Shown here: positions 34,901-48,993 of the stretch, piece by piece | How the letters are laid out: every line of letters begins with the position of its first letter | How positions within the stretch are numbered: the first letter of the stretch is position 1 | DNA from: Arachis hypogaea | Taxonomy: Eukaryota > Streptophyta > Magnoliopsida > Fabales > Fabaceae | DNA length: 64,000 nucleotides | Assembly (NCBI RefSeq): GCF_003086295.3 | Contig: NC_092038.1 | Location: 131,243,132-131,307,131 of the forward strand | Reading direction: 5' to 3' | Position numbers and translations under genes: made by a program | Notes under the pieces: generated by a model | Told to the model about the DNA's origin: nothing | Databases searched by the model: none | The model's input: only the letters and a program-made list of their open reading frames with translations

Positions 34901-35397
34901 ATTAAAATATAATTTAATCTAGTATATTTTACACACACAAAAAATACAAAAACTTAATTTAACTTCAACCTTCTAATTTTTATTTTTCAATCTCAATTCT
35001 CAATTTCAACCTCTTGTCCGAGCGCATCATACAAGTATGGGTGAATGTTTCTTTTTCACTGTTTTTATTTGTTTAATTACTTGCGTTGGGAATCCCACTA
35101 TTTTTCTCATTACTCTATGTGTTGACGTTCAGAATAGCTAGCTAGCTAACCCTAAATTAATATATGTGTATCTCTTTCCCTTAACCAAATTAAGAAAAAT
35201 ATATGATATAGACATGCATGTATATAATATATATATGTACCTGGCAAGTCCCACGGTTCGCACTTGTATAGATCAACTTCAGGAATGATCTCGAGATCAA
35301 TTTTACGGCCATTGATCTTCCTTTTAAGGTAATAAGCAACCAGTTCTTCGTCTGTAGGGTGGAACCTAAAACCAGGAGGCAATGAAACTGGTGCCAT
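31992..35397 (-). CDS. NAC transcription factor (NAC45/NAC86-like) with C-terminal hydrophobic segments
   Basis: Five exons on the minus strand (35397-35241, 34333-33783, 33552-33127, 33041-32960, 32680-31992) join to 634 aa. The NAC domain occupies ~5-160 with all subdomains: [61 protein letters not shown] and [18 protein letters not shown]. The rest is an acidic, Asn/Ser-rich activation region. Near the C-terminus are two hydrophobic stretches, ~527-545 ([18 protein letters not shown]) and ~612-633. These could anchor the protein in a membrane, as in NTL-type NACs, which are released by proteolysis. Closest remembered relatives are Arabidopsis NAC45/NAC86, regulators of sieve-element enucleation; this is motif memory. 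The last exon's acceptor is a CAG-CAG tandem. CT-rich sequence upstream (~35605-35640) suits a leader or promoter. Confidence 0.92.
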
Positions 35398-36486
35398 TAT
35401 AATATCTAAATATTATATGATCTCTAATACCCCACTTAACAAACTATCAGAAACCTCAATAATCCAAGCGATGATCTCCAATGATGCAATAATAATGCTC
35501 TCCCTTCCCTGTCACCAACGAACAAAAGAGAACAGTTTGTTAGCAAAATTAATATAATACGACATATAGTAGTGTTTGTACATAATATTAAAAGAGTAGA
35601 GACCTTAATGTGGAAAAATGAGAGAGAGCGAGAGAATAGGTGAGGGAAGAGGAGGGTGGAATGTTGGGGTTGCTTGGGCTTTTAACAAAGAGGACAAAAA
35701 GAGAATATAATGAAGAAGCAAATTGGGGTTGTCCCACTATCTCTTTTTCGATCAAATGGAATGGAAGATTCTTTTTATCTTTGTATTCAAGCTTGGGTTT
35801 AATATGTTGTGTTCTTGTGTGGTAATGATCCTATGCTTCCTGGTAGTTCTTTCTTGGATTCTGGTATGCTCCACATGACAATGCATGGAATATATTAATT
35901 GGATGCATTTCAAAACCTTTTTCATCAGACCAAGAATCTGCATTAACGTGACCAACAGTAGGAAAACCAACTTTGGCGGCTCTTCCTCATAACCCAAGAA
36001 AACTACATACCGTTCACACTTGACTACTACTCATGGAGTTTCATATAAGAACTTAGATTACTTAAATTTTGTGCATGGAAAGAAAATTATTATATATTAT
36101 TATAGTTGGATCAGCCAATGAATGAAAGGTAATTTGGAAGTGGGACCCATGTGGGCCCAGATTTTGCCACGTGAAATGAATAAAGAACCAACGTGGCATG
36201 GCAGGGTGGCATGGCAGGATGACTTGTGAGTGTTATCTGATGCTTTTCCCATATGAGCTGATAGATGGATGCAAATTAAATGTTCCCTAACTAAATAGGT
36301 AGTATATTACTATAACTTAGTCTTATGTCATCTCATGCTTTCCCTTTCCCTTTCACCAATCCATCTTTTGGTGCTTTTCTCCTTTCTCAGTTTATGCTGC
36401 CATGAGATTGTTTAAGAAATAATTCATTAATATTTGCTTACGATTTTTCTCCCCATTATCCTAACATGACATGCCATTTTATTTTA

Positions 36487-36653
36487 GAGCAATGTTAGGG
36501 AGCTAATAATTTTTGTGATTGTTAGCCATCAACTAGCCATCAATGATAATTTGATGGTGTGAGATTGATGTGAGATTTCATACAATGGCTCACATTTCTC
36601 TTCTGATTACATGCTGGCCAAAATTCATTAAAATTACTGGTCCCAAGACTTTT
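36487..36653 (+). repeat. MITE copy (same family as 4688-4857)
   Basis: Begins 'gagcaatgttagggagct' and ends 'tactggtcccaagactttt', with the inner words 'ggtgtgagat' and 'ttacatgctggccaaaa'. It lies about 1.1 kb before the NAC start. Confidence 0.8.
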
Positions 36654-37068
36654 CTTTTATTTTATTCAAATATAAAATTTTTAGAGAAAATACAAATTAA
36701 TTAACAATAATTTTGAACATCATCAAAAAACTAATAACTAATTCATCGTTACATATTTTTGTATATTTTTTACATGTTTTTCAAATAAATTAAAATAATC
36801 AGATACTAGAATAATTAAATATTTTATATTAAAATAATTGAATTTAGAATTTAGGTTTTTTTTTTGTGTCTTTAAGATCATATTTTAAAAATATAATAAT
36901 TAAAATTTTTAAGCTTTTTATGTATTTAATGTATTAAAAATATAAAAAAATTATCTTTCAATAACTTTTCAACCATGCTAATACACACAAATAATAAGAC
37001 ATCAAATAATCATTTACTTGAATAAAATATATGTTACAATTTTAAATATATATTAAAAATGAATTAAG

Positions 37069-37070
<2 letters not shown>

Positions 37071-37127
<57 letters not shown>
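37071..37127. repeat. (TA)n microsatellite
   Basis: About 28 TA units inside an AT-rich block that also resembles a decayed copy of the 16676/59205 MITE family. Confidence 0.9.
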
Positions 37128-37129
<2 letters not shown>

Positions 37130-39194
37130 TGATTTGATAATTAATTTTTTAATATATACATATTTTATAATTTTTAATATAAATATATTTTTTTAATTTT
37201 ATAGTATTCTTAAAATGTACCTTAGGATACATGTCAATAAATTTTTTATTTTTTTTTCTTCATGGCTTAGAATTTAATTTGGATATAGATATAGAATATA
37301 AATGTTCGACTTTATTCTTTTCTATATATATTTGGTAAAAATTATGGAGGATAGAAGTTCTATTCAATGGATATAATAAAGTTAGGGAACCAAAAGTATA
37401 TCAGCCAAAATCCAGTCAAATACCTTTGGATGAAATTAAAATTTCTACGAGTTAATATATATAGATGTTTCTTCTACTAAGTATTAGAATGTTTCTTTTT
37501 CATATTAAATGGATGTTCTTTTATATATTTTTCGAATTTGTGATTGTTGGAAGTGGATAGGTTAATGTGAGAAAAAAGAGAAACGTTTTTATAGATTTTA
37601 ATTAGGTTTACTTAATTAATTTAAAATTTTTAAAATTTTAAATTTAAAAATTTAAAATTAATTAATTATTGATATAAATTAATATAATTTTGTTTAATTT
37701 TTAGCTGATAAACTTTTGGTTCCTTATACTTTTCCTAAAAAGGAAAAGAACTCTGATTATATAAAAACAAGAATAGATAATCGTGGTAAGATTTCATTTA
37801 GAATTTCTTACATTTGTTATTAATAAATTCTGTAAGGAAAAAACAATGAAAATTGAGAAGGATAACCACGGAGCCAAATGAGTGATTAGTTGTTACTAGA
37901 AAGTCTAGAATAGAAATATGTGTCTTTATTTTATATATAATCAGAAGACCGACTTGGAAAGGAGATAATTGTTGTTAATCACAGAAAAGAAATGTCGGTG
38001 TATTCATTCGGAAAGCGAACTCCATTTGAAGTCTCAACATACGCACGTAACGTGTAACATGTTTATCAAGACTTTGCCCTCATTTTTATATGAATTTCGT
38101 TAATTGATTTAATGCCTTGCCCCTTAACCCTGTATTCGGACACAATTGCAATAACTTAGAGATAGAGATGTAGATAAAATACAAATTTTTGTTTTATGGC
38201 TATTTAAAGCATATACAAGGGCCGAAAGGAGACTATATGGAATCCTTTTCAGTTTTCAGGCCTAAAGAAAATAGCTGGCCAGAATGCAGGGCCCACATGA
38301 TCCAGTTCTTCAAGTAGAAAATAGTGAAAAAGAAATCATTGAATATTTTAATTTTTTTTTTTGTTACTGGTTAATTTCCTGCACCATGATTACTAATCAC
38401 AGGTTGATAATTTATATTTAATTCACAATACTCTGATTGAAAATTATTATCTTTTTAATTTTTGCACTGGTTAATATTTAAATTAGTTTCAGATAAGATA
38501 TTTTTTAAATTCGTCACGAAAAATTTTTTTTAATCAAATTAGTACTACAAATTAATAATATCTGTCTTTTAATTATTCGACTCACAATTTTCGTCAACGA
38601 ATTGGTGATGTGAAATATTAACTAATAACATACATGACATATAACATGTTCAATTAAACATTGACTAAATATGTTTACGAAAATCTATCAATTTAGTCAC
38701 TAGGTCATATTAGGAATAAGATTTTTATAATTAGAAAAATGACTAAATTAATAAATTTTGATAAACATATTTGGTTAATATCTAATTAAATATATCAGGT
38801 ATTATATATGTTATCAATTAACATTTTACAACATCAATCTTTGAAAAAAATTGTTAATGGAATGATTAGAAGTGATCTTCAACAATGAGCTAACTGCGGA
38901 TGAAAAATGAGCAGAAAAAAAAAACATTGAAAATTGAAAGAGCTTTTATAAATTGAATAGTAAGAAAATCCGGGGACATTCTGTTATTTATAGCTGTACA
39001 ATAGGATATATAGAATGCCCCATGATGATTGATAATCATCAAAGCATGATTATACATGCAAGATAGACTTTGATATTTTCTTTGCAGTAATAGTAATAAT
39101 TAATAAGCTTCTGCTCATATCTAAGAACCTGCTCTCCACTACCAAGAATAATAGTGAAACCAAAAACTTCAAGAGATGAATGGCAAACCAAAAA

Positions 39195-42100
39195 TTAGCC
39201 TTTCACCTGACTTTGGCTATTGTTTATACACCCTTCAATCTCATATTTATGGTACACTCTGCATTGATTCTCTTCCCACCACCGTTCTGCTTCCTTCTCC
39301 GAGAATCGTTTCCGGCTGTGAATTATGCATGTAATGCAGATTCAGAAAACATATTGTTTAGATATATTTTGGCTAACAAGAAGCATGGAATAGGCATTAC
39401 CTGAATCTGACCCTTTTAAGGCCCTTTTTCCCACATGGCAAGGTTGTGAATGTGATGTAAACACCAGGCTCATACTGTTCTACCCATTCAACCTTCATGC
39501 TGTCAGTATTGTCTTGCTGTGACTGTGGTTTAGCGACGCTAGAATTTTCCGTCACTCTATCATTCTTGAGTAACATGTTTCTCCCAAGTTTTGATTTCAA
39601 TGTGTCTGAGAATACTATAGGGGAATTAGATAGACTGTCCATGTTGCCATCCCTAGGACTATTCATATCTATATGTATGGGTGCCAAATTAGACATGCAA
39701 TCATGTATCCCAACTTGTCCTTCTTGTCCAGCATTCTCTTTTCCTGATATTGTATGAAGCTGCAGTGGTGATAATTAATATAATGTTAAGGCCATATCAT
39801 AAGGACTACTACAACATATGTTTCTTGTAACAAAAACAATATAAGAAAACTTACCCTTAAAGCCAAAGCTTTTATGACCTCTTTTGCTGCTTTGGACTTA
39901 GCAGCTTCCTCCTTTGCTACAAACCAACTCTCCTCAATTTTCTGTTGGCACTCTTGTATCTTATGGTTTTTGAGTTCACACTGTTCTTCAAGTCTCTTTA
40001 ACTATCAAAAGAAATGAAATAATAGCATGCATAAGAGAACACATTAAATGCAGTCAGATGTTTTTTTAAATACGCAAGTGAACAGCACTGGTTAATTTGC
40101 TACTCAGATATAGGAAAATCAGAATGAGAGGAATGAAATGAAGCAACCTAAAGGGCTAAATGCTCACCAGTTATCCTAACGGAAAATGCGAAGACAAATT
40201 CTACAAATTTGAATTAAAATTGAATGCTGGAGATCCATACAGGAATATATTCATTTATAGAAATCTAAGCAGGATAATAACTGTTTCTTTGTCACAAATG
40301 CAGCATGTACAACATTGAAACAAAAGTTACCTCAGCTCTCAGCCTCTGAACTTCTTCAATGAGCATCTTATCAGACTTTGTTGTATCTGACTCTGCACTA
40401 GAGAAGTTGAATGCTGCCGCCGGAGATTCTATATTTGGTGGGGCAACAGTAGCTACTTTATTTTTCGACGAAGAAACATGCCCAGCCAAATTTTCTTTAC
40501 AATTGATTCTAAATTGGGCAGGGCATGGAACTTGCCCCCATTGGGGCATCCCACCTAACATAGAAGAAGAACTATCTTCTAAATGCTGCTGGCTCTCTTG
40601 TTGGTTTTTCCAGTCCTTTCTTCCACTGGGCATGCTTTTCCTATAACATGATTGGCCGAGCGTCAAGAGAGGACCCTGTGCCATAGTTGTCTCTCCTCTA
40701 TCTTCAGTCAGATCAGGAAGTCTGTGCAGCTGCTGGGAGTTGCAATTTCTAGACTTCAAAGCCACTGCTGAATGTGTACTTCCTTGCCTTCTATCATAGC
40801 ACTGATCACAAACTCGAAAGGCCTTGCTCTTACTCGGGGCTAGAGAAGCATTTATAACCTTTTTACTACTACAAGCGCGGCAGAAATGAAGGCCACAATC
40901 ATAACAGTTATGCTTCTTCCTTGTGAATCCAAACGGCAGCCTACACCCACTACAAGCTGACTGGTCACTAATAGAAATCGGTCTGTGCAAACAGATTGCA
41001 GCCGTGAAACTTGATCCACAAGTTATTGTTTCTACTTGCCTGTCTCTTAGAGCCTCAACAAAAGAAGGCGTGTACCTGTCTTCGGCATCACCTAGTCCAA
41101 GTTGACCATTTTCACCTTTGCCCCATGTATAGACACTCCCGGCCGAAGTCAAAACAGCAACATGATATGAACCAGCCGAAATCACTTTAACAAACTCTTG
41201 TTTAAGCTGTCCTTCAACCATTACTGCTCTATCTCTGGCGTGAGGATTTCCGAGCTGTCCATATCTCGCGCTTCCCATTGCAAATACCTTCCCCATATTA
41301 GTAAGTGCTACAGTCAACATTCTTCCACAACTTACTTGAACAAAATCATAGTCAACGAGTTGCGAAACACAAGTCGGCACAAGCTTGTTTCCATTATCTG
41401 CATGACCAAGCCTCCCTTCATCTGCATCTCCCCAAGTAAACAACTTGCCTGTAGGAGTATTATACCGAAAGTGATCAACCATGACTTCCACAATTGCAGC
41501 TGTATGCCATGAACCACAAGCAACAGACCTCACCTTTAGACCACTAAGAGACTCAACATGTTTTGGTCGAGAACAGCTCTGAAGATTGCCATGGCCAAGA
41601 ACTCCGAAGGTACCATCTCCATATGTAAATAATTTTCCACAGCTAGAGACAATGGCAGTGTGCCATTCTCCACAAGCAATGCTTGAAATGCTAATACCAT
41701 CTAATGGACCTGAAAGTTTATGTGGTATCCATTGATTTTTTATCCGGCCTTCATTAACCAAATCCGAACAACAAACATCATTCCCCCATGCATATACTTC
41801 ACCAGAATCTGTCAAAGCACATGTATGATACTCACCACAGGTTACCTGTTTTATATGAACACCATTAAGAGAATCGACTATTTTCGGGGAGCTAGTGTCT
41901 ATATCAATTTTTTGCCCCAACCTTCCCCACTTCCCTTGACCCCAACAAAACACTTCCCCTTCTTTTGTTACCAAGGCAGCATGTTTTCCTCCTAAAGCTA
42001 TATTTTGTACATCTAACATCATAGTGGATTCTAGCAACTTTGGAACTAAAGAATATATTCCATCTTGGTTCACAAACCTTTCATTTACAATCCCTACAAG

Positions 42101-44214
42101 ACCTCCAATCCCTCCACCCCAAACCATTACATCCTTCAATGCATTGTTGTTTCTTATGAGTGGTGTGGCGGGGTTCAACATAGACCTGCAGGACAAATTC
42201 TTGTGCTCCTTGTTGAGACGTGTTGTTTCGATCTTAATAGGAGTATCTGGATCAATATATGGAGAACTTGGGACAGAATTATCAATCATGTCATTTGCAC
42301 TGGAAAGGAAAGGTGTTGATGGATAAAACTTGTCAGATGTATATGATAAGCCATCAGAAAAACACCTTTCTGAGAGTGACAAAGTGGGACTTGCGCATAC
42401 ACTATGTACCTTCAAAATGAAATCAAAAGTGAAAGTCACATTCAGTCTTCTATGAAAATTATACATTTTGTAATGAGCATAATTGGACTTAGAAATAGAC
42501 TTAGATATTAGACATTAATAGAAATAGTTTAAATAGGAGTTAGGTATTATAACATTCATTATGGAATTTGTAAAATGCCTTAGAACTCTCTTCTTCCTAA
42601 TTATATTCTTCTCTTTTATCTGATTCATTTCTTCTATATTCTAATCTGTCTGAAATATACCATTCAATTCCACATTGATTCTCCTAATTTTCTATCTAAA
42701 CTATAATCCAATCACTCCAAAAATAAATTCTGTTTCACATTCATTTATTTTCAAGATATGGAAGAAGCACCAAATGTGAAAGGAACCGAGAGTATAACAG
42801 GCTACCAAACCATTCAACAAGGTGAAAGGAAATTTTCCACCATGTCGGTACATTAAAGACTAATAATTTGTTGCATGTCAAACATAACTGCGAAAAGCAG
42901 CATGTCTTAGTTTTATTATATAAGAATAAAAACTAGGATTATAATTTTCTGTATATGGAACTCAAAATTATCAACCAGCAATTGAGATTAATTTCTCAAA
43001 TCTTTATAAAAAGCTAGGATAGATACATGGAATATGTCTATAACCTGAGCAAATTGGGAGGTATCATCCAGGAGGCCAAGATTTTTCTTTCTTCGTAATA
43101 TTCCGGCCGGACTACTGACACAACTCTGAACCCCTTTGCAGCTTCTTAAACTACTGAAAGGTCGAGGATGCTGGCACCGAGAAATCACAGCTCTCAATCC
43201 AACAAACCAAGTAGTAGCCTGTGCTTTGTCCTTGCATATCTACATTTAACAAAAATAAATAAATGATATATGGATATAAGAAAACAAATACAGTTATATG
43301 CAATGTGCTAGTCACAAATATTACCAGATCAAGAGAGTGTTCGCTGTCAGCATAGATTAGTGAAAATGAATGGCACTCCTTTTCAGCTTCATTTTGCCTT
43401 TGGCACCTTATCTGAAAAAGGATTAGTGTTGTATTATTAGACCAAAACTTCAGGTTCATCTGGAAAATTCATGGATGTTTTTGTTACATACATTTCCCTG
43501 CCCTTGAATAATCTTCGAAACCGAACTCAATCGCAAATGCTTTTCCTGCTGCCCTGAGTACCAAATCAAATTCCTCTCATCCTATAATCAGGGGAGAAGA
43601 CATGTTAACATCTTCATCATAGTTAAAGAAACTTCATAGATAGTAGTATTTCCAGATCAAAGTAGAGCTTTATTTGAAGATAGCATTATGGATTAGTAGT
43701 TAACAGTAAAAATAAAAAACAATAACAAACAACAAATTCAAGTTTCAATCACTAGGTGAGACCATTGAGAATCTAACAGGGGGAAAATTTCGAAACCTCT
43801 AAATTTAATGTTTATATAACAAATTTGAAGAAGAGAATGTAATGAAAATCATAGGCCACATATCATTAAGAAATTATCAGAAGAAGCAAAGAAATTATTG
43901 AAATAATGTGTCATCACAAATATGCCTATTACCGGGGAAAGTCTGAAAGGGCAGAGCTTTGGTTTTCCTCTGCGACCACACTTTAGTAAATATGCACCTT
44001 TCTTTATAGATACAATTGCCTGAACAGAAATTAATTAAGAAAAAGGAAAAAAAAACAATTTTGAAGTTTGTCAGAAAGGAAGGTAAACAAACAGTAGAAA
44101 CTATTGCACAAAGGAAATACCGAAAAAACAAAAATAAAATATCATTCACATTGGCAATTCCAAAGAACAAACATTAAAGTCTACCTTTCATGATGATCCA
44201 CACTGACATGGGAA

Positions 44215-44248
<34 letters not shown>

Positions 44249-44611
44249 CACTAAAATGAGAGAGAGGAGAGAGAAGAAAGAATTCTGGTTTTTGAAAGAA
44301 CATTAACATGCCTCAATGGATTCTTATGTTGTAAGAAAATTGATGTAAACAGAAAAGATGATTAATTCCCAATCCTATATAGTATTCAAAATTGAAACTA
44401 AAACTGGAATAATCAGAAGTGATATCATAAACTCAGCCAATGGCATTGCCAGAAAGGAAAATGAGGAATTCAAAATTGAAAGAAAAAAATTTCTAAACTT
44501 TGAAGTGTAGAGAGGAAATTGAACCTGTTCAACAGCTCTGTCAAATGGAAGTGCAGCTAAGGAGTCTTCTTCCATTGTCATGGTTGTTGTTGTTGTTGCA
44601 GTTAGTTTCAT
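39195..44611 (-). CDS. PH, RCC1 repeats, FYVE and BRX domain protein (PRAF type)
   Basis: Nine coding exons on the minus strand (44611-44525, 44019-43933, 43581-43492, 43411-43325, 43239-43045, 42409-40331, 40001-39855, 39759-39401, 39315-39195) join to 1083 aa, a normal PRAF length. Order: PH domain (~25-150; KKGAYLLKCGRRGKPK, LIWYSG, SFSLIYADSEHSLDLICKD), RCC1 propeller (~275-655; repeats such as GEVFCWGQGKWGRLG and GSVYTWGKGENGQLGLGD), FYVE zinc finger (~661-723; CSGC, RKKHNCYDCG, CRAC, CDQC, with the RKKHNC variant typical of this family), a coiled coil (~860-924), and a C-terminal BRX domain (~1013-1069; EWVEQYEPGVYITF, RKRFSEKEAERWWEEN). Likely binds phosphoinositides and may act on small GTPases at membranes. 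The start is uncertain: in-frame ATGs at 44611, 44581 and 44575 all precede EEDSLAALPFDR. Upstream CT- and GAA-rich sequence suits a leader. Confidence 0.94.
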
Positions 44612-44729
44612 TAAAGAAGAAGAATGAATGGCAGAAGACAACGGAAACAGAAGTGAAGAAACTGAAACCTTATCATTAGTTTGCACCAAAAATGACTCCT
44701 ATGAGAATGCAGAGAACAGAATATAATAA

Positions 44730-44750
44730 TCTCTCTCTCTCTCTCTCTCT
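44730..44750. repeat. (CT)n tract upstream of the PRAF-type gene
   Basis: About 10 CT units on the plus strand (GA on the gene's sense strand), with a GAAGAA tract ~75 bp further upstream; typical of plant leaders and GAGA-type promoter elements. Confidence 0.7.
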
Positions 44751-44759
44751 GTTGTGTTA

Positions 44760-46120
44760 AGAGTGAAGTGTATGAACATACAAAGTCAGAACAGAATAGA
44801 AGAGAGCATAGACAGAGTTGGAAGAAGAAGAAGAAGAGAAGAGAAGAAGAGAGGTTTCTTTTCTTCTTTTTTTTCTCTTAGCTTTATTAACTTAACAGTT
44901 GAATCTGTTTGGTTCTTCCATTGATTCACTGTGTGTTCACTTGGAAATTCGTGCCATTTTTGAGAGAGAAAAAGAAGAGAGGGGCCTATGAAACTGAGAA
45001 CTTAAAACCATATGCACGTGTACACCATTTTCTTGTATAAAAAAGAAGAAAAGAGGTGGAAGCAGTAACACTAACACACACTATTATTCTTACCACATCT
45101 CATTTATTGTCCTTATATATCTTGCCTTTTTCTTACTTGTTTTTATTTCATTTATTTATTTTCCCATTTATCATCATAAATACTAATATTACACCCTACA
45201 ATCATGCATTATGCATAGCATAGCAGTAACAAGATGCCATTTTCTTCTTTTGGGCAAAGCTCACTCTTTCTTGTCTTTCTCACAAAAGGTTAAGGGAAGG
45301 GGGGTCAAACCGTAATTACAGGACCTATAAACTTTTGTGGTACTGCTCGTACATTACAATTTACAAATGTGATGTTTTTTGAATTTTGAATTTTTAAATG
45401 TCACAAATATTTATTTTTTATGGTGGGAACTGGGGAGGGTTAAAACTTATATACAGTGAATCACATTTAATATAATACATACAATAGTTTAATACTAATA
45501 ATCATGTGATGCAGAAACAGTCCAATTTTCCTTAATGTACATGCATTCCATTTTTTGGCATTGGCCACTTTTTATTTTCACCATGGCAGAAGGACGGGGA
45601 GGAGGGAGGGGGGACCTACCTTTAATTTGTTCCAAAGGTGGATTCCAATTAGCAAGAGTTCATAAAAAGGAGAAATTATTATCTTTTCTTATCAATTTGA
45701 CCAATCAGCAGTGAATTTAGATAATAATGGTCTTTCTAGGGACAAGAGAATCCGGCACTTGTTTGTGTAATTAAGAGGGCTATTTTTTCTTCAAATCATA
45801 AATTAAAACAGAAAATATTTTATATAAATAATTATTTATTTTAATATGATATAAATATATAAATATTTTTATATAAAATTAAATACAATCTCACTAAAAA
45901 ACTATAGGGTCTAACAAATAACAAGTCAACAAATATTTTTTAAATTGTATTTTATATTAATTAATTATTATTAATTAGTGATTATTTAAATTTACTTTTT
46001 TAAAGATACAAAACTAATAATTATTAATTACTTTTTATTACTTTAATTCATATTTTATTATTTATTACGCAAATTCTGATTTCTCTTTCAAAAAAAAATT
46101 TGAAACTCTAAAAAACAAAA
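44760..46120. other. Promoter side and AT-rich intergenic stretch
   Basis: Upstream of the PRAF-type gene; G-rich patches at ~45297-45304 and ~45595-45612. No gene seen. Confidence 0.4.
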
Positions 46121-46124
46121 ATAC

Positions 46125-46335
46125 CAAAACATAAGATAAAGAATCATCAAAATCTTAAAGAAAAAAAACATACAAAATATAGAAAAAAGAATCATCTAAA
46201 TCCTAAGAAAAAAACATAAGAAACATAGAAAAAAGAATCATCCAAAAGAATCATCTAAAACTAATAAAAAGAATCCTTCGAAATTTAGGGGAAAAAACAT
46301 AAAAAACTAGTTAAAAAGAATCATTCAAAACCAAA
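46125..46335. repeat. Degenerate tandem repeat ('agaatcatccaaa' units)
   Basis: At least four irregular units contain 'aaaagaatcatc.aaa' followed by 'taagaaaaaaacataa', spaced ~50-60 bp, and run straight into a GC-rich island. Confidence 0.7.
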
Positions 46336-46339
46336 TAGG

Positions 46340-46800
46340 AGGAGGAGAAGAAGAGCCGCATGGTGGCCGGCGACGATGTCTTGGACAGCGTTGCATGGAC
46401 GGTGGGGGACTCGCGGTGGTGCGTTGTGAGAAGGAAGCCACAAAGACCACGCATTGCGAGTGGAGGAGTCGCCACGGATCGGAGTAGTTGATCACGCGTC
46501 GCGAATGAGGGCCTGGTGGTGGTTGCGTCGCGACGGATGGAGAACCGTAGGGTGCAAGTGGGGAGCAATGGGGAGTCGCAATCGACGAGGATGCGTCGGG
46601 TAGCGGAGTGGGTGCGAGTGCTGCACGGACGATTCACGATGGGAAGTAAAGTGGGTAAAGTAAAAGCGTGATGGTAGCTGTCTTTCCTACGCGAACAGCA
46701 GATGAGGTGACGAAAAAGGATGCAAGGACGACCGACGATGATCACAAGCGAGAACGGTGCAACGGTAGCGCTACAGTGGCAGTGTGGCACGATGAAACCA
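46340..46800. other. GC-rich island in AT-rich DNA
   Basis: Base composition changes abruptly to GC-rich, with many CG and TCG words, and returns to AT-rich at ~46830. A 159-codon minus-strand frame covers it, but the product is low in complexity and resembles no family. It is more likely the inside of a non-autonomous DNA transposon, bordered by the tandem units on the left and similar AT-rich 'aattattaatta' tracts on both sides (near 45965 and 46955). Confidence 0.45.
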
Positions 46801-46809
46801 CGATAGCGT

Positions 46810-48952
46810 AGGCATTGAGAAGAGGAATTAGGATTTGTGATTTTGTGTGATGAATGATAAGTGGAAGTGAAAATAAAGTATGATAAGTTTTAATTAAAAA
46901 ATATCATTAATGTCAATTAATTAAATTTTAAATTTAAAAAATAATTTAAATTAATAATTATTAATTGAGTTATCCAATTCTTAATTTTCTATACTTTTCC
47001 AATTACAATTAATGTCACAAGGAAAAAAATATTTTACACAACATGATATTTAAAAAATTAAAAAGTATAATTATTTTATTATATATTTACTTGTTGGTAT
47101 AAAATCAAATAGTTACATAAATTTTTAATAGAATATACTAATTGTGTTAGGATTTTTATACTTTTAAATAGATACTTTTAAGGAAAAATATATGAAAATA
47201 AATTGATAATTTAATATTTTTACAGTTTTTTTTCCTTCTTCAATTGATTTTGCTTTTAGCATAAACAAGTTTCTTTCTTTTAAAAAAAAAACTGACTTTT
47301 AAACAATAAAATGAGCACTTATTTTTTTTAAATATATATTTTATTTATCTTGAAAACGCAAACAAACGAGCCTGCAATATAAGATTTGCCTACTGTAAAT
47401 CTCATTAGCATGGCAAAATTAGTGTCCAAATGGTGGGCTATATCACCTTTTAATTGACTATGCTAATTGCTAAGTTTATAAAAGGGCCTCTAGAAAAAAT
47501 GTGACTTAGGATTCTTGTTCCAATTATTGCTTCCGATTAACAAGTAAAATACCTACTCAATGGTCCTTGTATTGTAGTATAGTACTGTTTTAGTAAAATA
47601 TATATTATAGCATGATCCAATTGAGAAATGAGAGAGAGAAAATGATAGTTTACAAATAAAAAGCACAGGAAAATGGTAGAATTGTAGCTAGGTAGTTGAA
47701 ACTTGAGAATGAAATACAGATCTATCATCTATGCAAGAGAGATTAGATTGACTTTTTTTTTATTATTATCATTTCCTTCCAAAGTTAGGTTCACTAAAGT
47801 CATATTAACTCTGCCAGTTTTGTCTACCATGTAGGTCCCATGGACAGTTCATCTTGACCTTTGCTGAGATTTTGGTCCTTTTTTTCTTTGTTTTACTTTT
47901 ATTTATATATATCATCATTTTTATCTATAAAAATTTATAATGCTTATAAATTTATTTATAAATAAAATTAATTATTAAATACTTTGGTTACACCGAAATT
48001 AAATAAAAATTATAGTTTTCTGGTTATTGTTCTTCTCTTTTTCCACATCTTTTGTGTTTTTTTTTCACATTTGAAATTTGAAAAATCAATAAATGAGTAT
48101 GTGTATCTTTTAGTCCTTTAAAAAATCTCACATCCACAAAACAGTAAAAAAAAAAAAAGGAAAAGGAGGGGGGCTGCTTTTATTTTTTTGCTAAATTCCT
48201 TTCTATATATAACATCAACCTGGTCACATTGCAGATTCTCTTTACTTGTTTACATGTTTCCTATCCTTCTTTTTCACAGTGAATTGTAATTCATTGTCAT
48301 GTCCTTCATGCAAAGGACATTACTAGACCCTTTACCTTTCTTTAAAAAAAAAAAAAAAACTCTGAATAAAATAAAATAAATTAAAATTATGAGCAAATAT
48401 CTATATGTGGAATTAATTATTTATTCACAGAATCACAGGGTCAACCTGTCCCTTTTGGAAACAGAATGATATAGGTGATTGTCCTCAGTCAATGCCATAC
48501 TGTAGGTACTCTATAGAAATGGTTAAATACTAATATATTCCAAGGGAGAAAATAGGCAACAACAAAATATATTGAAGGTAAATGTTGATGAATTCTAGGA
48601 TGCTTATCAATTGTTATTTAATTTTTGTCTAATTTATTTTTTGTGTTAAATTTTAATTTTTTAAAAATAATTTATTTTAATTTTTTTTAAATTAAATATT
48701 AATTTTTAATTTTTAATAAATAGACACTACTTTTTAGGCACCATAATATTCATCGTAAATGCTATATATGTGATATGATATTATTCATTATTATTGACTA
48801 TTTAGCTAGTTATTATCTGGATTATGGATAGTTGCCTATTTATTTTTTTTGACAACTCACGCTAATAATAATTCACCCGATAAATCTGCAAATTATTTAA
48901 TAGGGTAATAATAATTAACTATACCTGGCATATTTATGATAAATTTTGTATC

Positions 48953-48993
<41 letters not shown>

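Larger units (their letters stand above)
35400..39194. other. Intergenic region between two minus-strand genes
   Basis: Contains the NAC promoter, one MITE (36487-36653), a (TA)n run and several long AT-rich tracts. Short open frames here have no recognisable domain. No gene seen. Confidence 0.5.

Noticed and set aside
46311..46790. 159-codon minus-strand frame in the GC-rich island
   Set aside because: GC-rich sequence has few stops by chance; the product is low complexity, resembles no family and lies in transposon-like context.
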